Source: VBDM01 sp049802235
Lineage (GTDB): Bacteria; Pseudomonadota; Gammaproteobacteria; Burkholderiales; SG8-39
Direction: 5' to 3'
Length of the DNA: 17,883 bases
Assembly (NCBI GenBank): GCA_049802235.1
Contig: JBARMB010000083.1
Coordinates: 1 to 17,883 of the forward strand
Within the stretch, counting starts at the first letter, position 1. The number at the start of each line of letters is the position of its first letter. Shown here one piece after another: positions 13,697-17,883 of this stretch. The notes below the pieces were generated by a model that did no database searches, had not been told where the DNA came from, and saw only the letters and a program-made list of their open reading frames with translations. The translations under genes were made by a program, and so were the position numbers.

Positions 13697-14938
13697 TCAG
13701 AAAGCGGACAGATTCACCCCTGCCGCCCCGACGGCGCTATAGCCGTAGGGATCGGTCGCGTTGTGCGCGACCCCGTACAGGTTGCTGCTTGTTGCAGGCG
13801 TTACAGACGTTGCCGCCGGCCACGTCACACCGTCCACGCTGGTGAAAATGCTGCCGCCGTTGCCGACGGCGATGAATTGATGTCCGAAGGTGACCGCATT
13901 CAGCGTGCTCGACCCGATCGGCGATTGCAGCGTCCAGTTGACGCCATCCGGGCTCGTGACCAGCGTTCCGGCATCGCCCACCGCGACAAAGAGGGGCGTC
14001 GCCGTGCCGCCAACGGTGGCGCTGCCGTAGGCGACCCCTCTCAGAGCGGAGGCGGTGCTCGGGGTGACAGCTTGCAAAGTCCAATTGCTTGCATCGGCGC
14101 TCGTCAGCAACGTTCCGTTCGCGCCGACCGCCACATACAATCCGTTCCCGTAGGTCACGGCGTACAGATCGCTCGGAGTGATGCCGGAGGAGACCGCCGG
14201 GGTCCAGGTCACGGTATCGCTGCTGGTGATGATCGTGCCGGCCGCGCCCACGGCCACGTAGACGCCGCCGCCATTGGTCGTCACCGCATTGAGGCTGCTC
14301 GCGGTGGGACTGGTCCGGGGCGTCCAGGTGACGGAGTCCGAGCTTTGCAGGATCACTCCGACGGCGCCGACCGCTACATAGCTGCCGCCATAGATTGCCG
14401 CGTTCAGATCCGTGGTGACATTGGAAATCTGCGGCGTCCAGGTGATCCCGTCAGGGCTCGAAAACATCGTCCCAGCATCGCCGACCGCGACATAAGCGGC
14501 CCCATAGGCAACGCCGCGCAGGTTCGTCGCGGCAAGCGAAGTGCCCGCGGTCCAGGCAGCGCCGGCGAGACGCGGCACTGCCGCGAGCGAGGGGCTGCCG
14601 GCGCCGCCCGGACCGTGGCCGTATCTCCCGTTGACGGTAAACGCGTAGGTGGCGCCGTTGGTCAGCGCCGTCACCAAACGCGGCGACGTCACGGACGTGC
14701 GGACCTGGGACCCGGGCAACGAGGTCCAGTTATCCGTGGTGATGCTGCTCGCAGGCGCGTAGAACAGCCAATATTCCACCTCGGACGCCATCGTCCACGA
14801 AACGGTCACGCTGCCGTCGCCGGCAACGACGCTGACGTCCGTGGGTGGGGATGCAGGCGAGCCGTTGCCGCAACCTGCCAGGAGCGCGGCCGCGGCAACG
14901 GCCGCAACGCACGCGAAAATTCTTTTCATTGCTTTCAT
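13697..14938 (-). CDS. Lipoprotein with fibronectin-III-like domain and predicted seven-bladed beta-propeller
   Basis: A secreted lipoprotein of unknown role, 413 residues. The signal peptide ends in a lipobox LAGC with the acylated Cys at 23. Residues about 30-125 look like a fibronectin type III domain (PPTDVSVVAGDGSVTVSW and later GATYAFTVNGRYG). From about 140 to the end there are seven imperfect repeats of about 27-47 residues with the core pattern LxAVxYGxxxYVAVGxxGTxxTSxDGxxWT. They resemble BNR/YCF48-like propeller blades. Repeat starts are near residues 140, 178, 216, 258, 299, 346 and 387; the last is short. The ATG at 14938 or the one at 14929 (MKRIFACVAAV) may be used, and ribosome binding sites are weak. 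Neighbours give no functional hint. Ser, Thr and Ala richness is typical of exported repeat proteins. Confidence 0.85.
   Translation of the reverse strand: MKAMKRIFACVAAVAAAALLAGCGNGSPASPPTDVSVVAGDGSVTVSWTMASEVEYWLFYAPASSITTDNWTSLPGSQVRTSVTSPRLVTALTNGATYAFTVNGRYGHGPGGAGSPSLAAVPRLAGAAWTAGTSLAATNLRGVAYGAAYVAVGDAGTMFSSPDGITWTPQISNVTTDLNAAIYGGSYVAVGAVGVILQSSDSVTWTPRTSPTASSLNAVTTNGGGVYVAVGAAGTIITSSDTVTWTPAVSSGITPSDLYAVTYGNGLYVAVGANGTLLTSADASNWTLQAVTPSTASALRGVAYGSATVGGTATPLFVAVGDAGTLVTSPDGVNWTLQSPIGSSTLNAVTFGHQFIAVGNGGSIFTSVDGVTWPAATSVTPATSSNLYGVAHNATDPYGYSAVGAAGVNLSAF
13700..14521 (-). repeat. Seven degenerate coding repeats (propeller blades)
   Basis: About 110-140-base units within the lipoprotein gene. 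Each encodes a YVAVGxxGT strand pair followed by a TSxDGxxWT strand pair. The units have clearly diverged at DNA level, so this is an old protein repeat rather than a recent tandem duplication. Confidence 0.75.
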
Positions 14939-15167
14939 TTTGACTGAAACGCCACCCGATGATCAATGGAAAGGGGCATCCGAACCCGCCGCGCCCGTCG
15001 ATGGGGGAATAGTTTACTGGTTTTTCCGCGTGTTTACGGCGCAATCGGATTTCTCAGGCGTCTTCGCGAAAGGCGGCATCCAGGCGCCGATGCAGCCCAT
15101 TCCCGATGCCCCGTCAAACTCGAGCGTCAACGACCGGTCCCGCGCGGCCGCGGCGTCCGCGGCGGTT

Positions 15168-15173
15168 TATAAT
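15168..15173 (+). promoter_or_regulatory. Candidate -10 box of the aldehyde dehydrogenase operon
   Basis: A perfect TATAAT stands out in a GC-rich stretch 33 bases before the ATG at 15207. The position 17 bases upstream reads CGGCCG, a poor -35 box, so an activator would be expected. A CCGCGG-CGT-CCGCGG dyad (15149-15163) overlaps the spacer. The rest of the 268-base gap (14939-15206) shows no gene. Confidence 0.35.
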
Positions 15174-15206
15174 TCGCATCCATTCCCATCGCAACCGACA
15201 TTCCCC

Positions 15207-16643
15207 ATGCAAAACCGCGACCAGCTCTACATCAACGGCCGGTGGGCCGCCCCTGCCGGCAGGAAAACGATCGACGTGCGCAGCGCCTCGACCGAGGAAG
15301 TGATCGGCCGCGTCCCCGAGGGCACGCCGGAGGACGTCGATGCCGCCGCCGACGCGGCGCGCGCCGCGTTCGACGGCTGGGCCGCGACACCCGCGCCCGA
15401 GCGCGCGGGTTTCCTTGCAAAAATCCACGCGGGCCTGAAAGCGCGCGCCGAGGAGATCGGCCGCACCATCGCCGGCGAAGTCGGCATGCCGCTCAGGCTC
15501 GCCACGCGCATCCAGGCCGGCTCGCCGATTTTCACCTTCTCGATGTACGCGAGGATGCTGGGCGACTTCAAGTTCGAGGAGAAGGTCGGCAACTCGCTCG
15601 TGCTGCGCGAGCCGGCCGGCGTGGTCGCCGCGATCACGCCGTGGAACTATCCGCTGCACCAGATCGCGGCCAAGGTCGCGCCCGCGCTTGCCGCCGGCTG
15701 CACCGTGGTGCTGAAACCCTCCGAGATCGCGCCGCTCAACGCCTTCATCCTCGCCGAGGTGATCCACGCCGCCGGATTGCCGCGCGGCGTGTTCAATCTC
15801 GTCACCGGCTACGGTCCGGTGGTGGGCGAGGCCATGGCGATGCATCCGCAGGTGGATAGGGTGTCCTTCACCGGCTCGGTGCGCGCCGGAAAGCGCGTCG
15901 CCGGGCTCGCTTCGCAGACGGTGAAGCGGGTGACACTGGAGCTGGGCGGCAAGTCGGCGGCCGTGATCCTCGATGACGCCGACCTCGCCGCCGCGGTCAA
16001 AGGGACGATCAACGCCTGCTTCCTCAACTCCGGCCAGACCTGCAGCGCGCACACGCGCATGCTCGTTCCCGAGAGCCGGTACGAGGAAGCGGCGAAGATC
16101 GCGGTGGAAACCGCGAAGGGTTTCAGCGTCGGCGATCCGTTCGGCGACACGGCGAAACTGGGGCCGCTCACCTCGGCGGCGCAGCGCGAGCGCGTGCGCG
16201 GCTACATCAGGAAAGGCATCGAGGAAGGCGCCGAGCTTCTGGCCGGCGGGCCCGATGCGCCGGAAGGATTGAGCAAGGGCTATTACGTCAAGCCGACGAT
16301 TTTCGGGCGCGTGAATCCGAAATCCACGATCGCGCAGGAAGAGATATTCGGGCCGGTGCTCGCCATCATCACCTACAAGGACGAGAACGAGGCAGTGAAG
16401 ATCGCCAACGACACCCCCTACGGCCTGGGCGGCGGCGTGTGGTCGAAGGACGAGGAGCGCGCCAAGCGCGTCGCGCGTCGCCTGCGCACCGGGCAGGTGG
16501 ACATCAACGGCGGCGCGTTCAACATGCTCGCGCCCTTCGGCGGCTACAAGCAGTCCGGCCACGGCCGCGAGCTCGGCCGCCCGGGGCTCGAGGAATATCT
16601 CGAATACAAGGCCATCCAGTTGAAAACCGAGGCCAGGGCGTGA
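15207..16643 (+). CDS. NAD(P)-dependent aldehyde dehydrogenase
   Basis: Oxidises an aldehyde to the carboxylic acid in the cytoplasm. It is 478 residues, standard for the ALDH superfamily. Key residues are present: Asn147 in ITPWNYPL, Lys170 in VVLKPSE (coenzyme binding), Glu245 in LELGGKS (general base), the nucleophile Cys279 in NSGQTCSA, EEIFGPV (378-384), and the C-terminal block FGGYKQSGHGRELG (444-457). The frame is open much further upstream, but ATG 15207 (MQNRDQLYINGRW) gives the usual N-terminus and follows the TATAAT at 15168. The substrate is unknown. It belongs to the broad-range class rather than the CoA-acylating type, because both the Glu and Cys catalytic residues are present. 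Its stop overlaps the next start (GTGA). Confidence 0.95.
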   Translation: MQNRDQLYINGRWAAPAGRKTIDVRSASTEEVIGRVPEGTPEDVDAAADAARAAFDGWAATPAPERAGFLAKIHAGLKARAEEIGRTIAGEVGMPLRLATRIQAGSPIFTFSMYARMLGDFKFEEKVGNSLVLREPAGVVAAITPWNYPLHQIAAKVAPALAAGCTVVLKPSEIAPLNAFILAEVIHAAGLPRGVFNLVTGYGPVVGEAMAMHPQVDRVSFTGSVRAGKRVAGLASQTVKRVTLELGGKSAAVILDDADLAAAVKGTINACFLNSGQTCSAHTRMLVPESRYEEAAKIAVETAKGFSVGDPFGDTAKLGPLTSAAQRERVRGYIRKGIEEGAELLAGGPDAPEGLSKGYYVKPTIFGRVNPKSTIAQEEIFGPVLAIITYKDENEAVKIANDTPYGLGGGVWSKDEERAKRVARRLRTGQVDINGGAFNMLAPFGGYKQSGHGRELGRPGLEEYLEYKAIQLKTEARA

Positions 16644-17107
16644 GCGCAAAAAAATATTACTTCGAGGATTTCCCCGTCGGCATGGTGCTGGAGCTCGCCG
16701 GCCCGACGCTCACCAAGGAAGCGATCGTCGAATACGCGCGCCGCTACGATCCGCAGCCGTTTCATACCGACGAGGAAGCGGCGAAGCACTCGGTCTTCGG
16801 CGGCCTGATCGCGAGCGGCTGGCACACCGTGAGCCTGTGCATGCGCATGATCTGCGACGCCTACGTGCTCGACGCCGCCAGCATGGGCTCGCCCGGGGTC
16901 AACGAAGTGCGCTGGACGAAACCGGTGCGGCCGGGAGACACGATCAGGCTGAAAATGACGGTCGTCGATGCGAAGCCCTCCACCAGCAAGCCCGACCGCG
17001 GCACGGTGCTGCACCGCTGGGAGGTGTTCAACCAGAACGGCGAACGGGTGATGCACATGGAAGGCTACGGCATGTTCAAGCGGCGCGGCACCGCGGCGGG
17101 ACCCTGA
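16640..17107 (+). CDS. MaoC-like hydratase (hotdog fold)
   Basis: Probable (R)-specific enoyl-CoA hydratase or related dehydratase, 155 residues, one MaoC hotdog domain. The active-site block is visible as ARRYDPQPFHTDEEAA (33-48), with Asp37 and His42 in the positions of the catalytic pair, followed by FGGLIASGWHT (53-63). The C-terminal strands include VRWTKPVRPGDTIRLKMTV, which is typical of the family. GTG 16640 overlaps the aldehyde dehydrogenase stop by 4 bases, so the two are co-translated. The family acts on enoyl-CoA esters, so this gene links the operon to acyl-CoA metabolism. The exact substrate is not predictable. Confidence 0.92.
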   Translation: MSAKKYYFEDFPVGMVLELAGPTLTKEAIVEYARRYDPQPFHTDEEAAKHSVFGGLIASGWHTVSLCMRMICDAYVLDAASMGSPGVNEVRWTKPVRPGDTIRLKMTVVDAKPSTSKPDRGTVLHRWEVFNQNGERVMHMEGYGMFKRRGTAAGP

Positions 17108-17154
17108 ACCATCGCTCGTTCGCAAGCGGAAGTGCTTCTCGAGACATCCCGCGC

Positions 17155-17883
17155 GTGATCCTCTCGCACAAAATCCACGTCCTCACCAGGAAGGAGGAGC
17201 TGGACACGGTCCGCCTCGCCGGCAAGGCGGTCGTGGTGCTCGACGTCCTGTTCGCGACCTCGACCATGGCGGCCGCGCTCGCCCACGGCGCCGCCGAAGT
17301 GATCCCGACGCTCGACGCCGCCGCCGCGCAGGCCGCGGCGCGCAGGCAGCCGCCGGGAAGCTTCGTCATCGCCGGCGAGCTGAACGCGGTGACTCTCGAA
17401 GGCTTCGCCCCGCCCACGCCGCTCGCACTGATCGAGCACGGCGTCTCGGGAAAGAAACTCATCTACTCGACCACCAACGGCACGGTGGCGCTGCACGCCT
17501 GCTCCGACGCCGAGCACGTCTACGCCGGCGCGCTGCTGAACGGCCGCGCGCTGGTCGGGCACATCCTCGCCGCGCATCCGGACAAGATGGTGCTGCTGGT
17601 CTGCGCCGGCTCGGCGGGCAATTTCAACCTCGAGGATTTTTTCGGCGCGGGGTACCTCGTCGAACTGCTCGCCGGGCGGCTCGGCGAGCGCGCGGACTTC
17701 TCCGACGCGGCGCGCGCGGCGCGCGCGCTTTTCCGCAGCGGCGACCCGTACGAGAGCCTGTCGAATTGCCGCGTCGGCAGGATGATGCAGGAGCGCAATA
17801 TGCTCGCCGAAGTCCGCTACGCCGCGCAGCTCTCGGTGCTCGACGTCGTGCCGCGCTACGGCGGCGGCGCGCTCAGGCCGGTG
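17155..17883 (+). CDS. comB: ComB-like 2-phosphosulfolactate phosphatase (truncated by window edge)
   Basis: The ComB family, characterised in methanogens, removes phosphate from 2-phosphosulfolactate on the way to coenzyme M. Its role in bacteria is less clear. 243 codons are present without a stop, so the gene runs off the right edge near its normal end (the family is about 230-250 residues). Recognisable blocks: VVVLDVLFATST (26-37; Asp30 likely a metal ligand), AGELN, LIYSTTNGTVALHAC, LVCAGSAGNFNLEDFFGAGYLVELL-like region and a late SxNxRVGRMM block. The usual GERxG block reads GELNA here. GTG 17155 is chosen because no earlier in-frame start is better; the ribosome binding site is weak. 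It lies 47 bases after the MaoC gene, probably in the same operon. The symbol denotes family only. Confidence 0.85.
   Translation, partial: MILSHKIHVLTRKEELDTVRLAGKAVVVLDVLFATSTMAAALAHGAAEVIPTLDAAAAQAAARRQPPGSFVIAGELNAVTLEGFAPPTPLALIEHGVSGKKLIYSTTNGTVALHACSDAEHVYAGALLNGRALVGHILAAHPDKMVLLVCAGSAGNFNLEDFFGAGYLVELLAGRLGERADFSDAARAARALFRSGDPYESLSNCRVGRMMQERNMLAEVRYAAQLSVLDVVPRYGGGALRPV

Noticed and set aside
13763..14947. Plus-strand 394-codon reading frame opposite the propeller lipoprotein
   Set aside because: It owes its length to the repeated GC-rich codons of the lipoprotein gene. The minus strand has the signal peptide, lipobox and regular repeats.
15114..16649. Minus-strand 511-codon reading frame opposite the aldehyde dehydrogenase
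   Set aside because: The plus strand carries all aldehyde dehydrogenase catalytic residues; the minus frame is an Arg/His/Gly-rich shadow.

Overview
This window is about 17.9 kb of GC-rich, densely packed bacterial chromosome. Gene content and codon use suggest a proteobacterium, most likely a betaproteobacterium (Burkholderiales or Nitrosomonadales-like). That is inferred from protein resemblance, since no rRNA or tRNA is present. No phage, transposase, CRISPR array or integrase was seen, and no gene-free gap exceeds 300 bases.

Region 1 (1-5543, minus strand) is a high-affinity potassium-uptake operon. In transcription order it holds a 31-residue membrane peptide ORF, kdpF, kdpA, kdpB, kdpC and the first 271 codons of the sensor kinase gene kdpD, which runs off the left edge. 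The first three reading frames are chained by GTGA and ATGA stop/start overlaps. The 216-base leader (5544-5759) carries a 7+4+7 direct repeat resembling a KdpE box, a perfect 17-base palindrome, a hairpin touching the first Shine-Dalgarno sequence, and an interspersed-type palindrome. Another such palindrome sits between kdpB and kdpC.

Region 2 (5760-6371, minus) is one conserved protein of unknown function.

Region 3 (6520-13635) is an acid uptake and CoA-activation locus. An acyl-CoA ligase, livG and livF run rightward. The matching periplasmic binding protein, livH and livM run leftward. The two arms converge with only 5 bases between livF and livM, so one LIV-type ABC importer is split over two opposing transcripts. 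The LivM permease ends in a four-cysteine zinc-ribbon-like tail. A hotdog thioesterase is divergent from the binding-protein gene. The ligase and thioesterase suggest that the imported compound is a carboxylic acid (fatty or aromatic) that is made into a CoA thioester. The substrate itself cannot be read from the sequence.

Region 4 (13697-14938, minus) encodes a secreted lipoprotein with a fibronectin-III-like domain followed by seven degenerate repeats, predicted to form a seven-bladed beta-propeller.

Region 5 (15207-17883, plus) is an operon of an aldehyde dehydrogenase, a MaoC-type hydratase (4-base overlap) and a ComB-like 2-phosphosulfolactate phosphatase that runs off the right edge.
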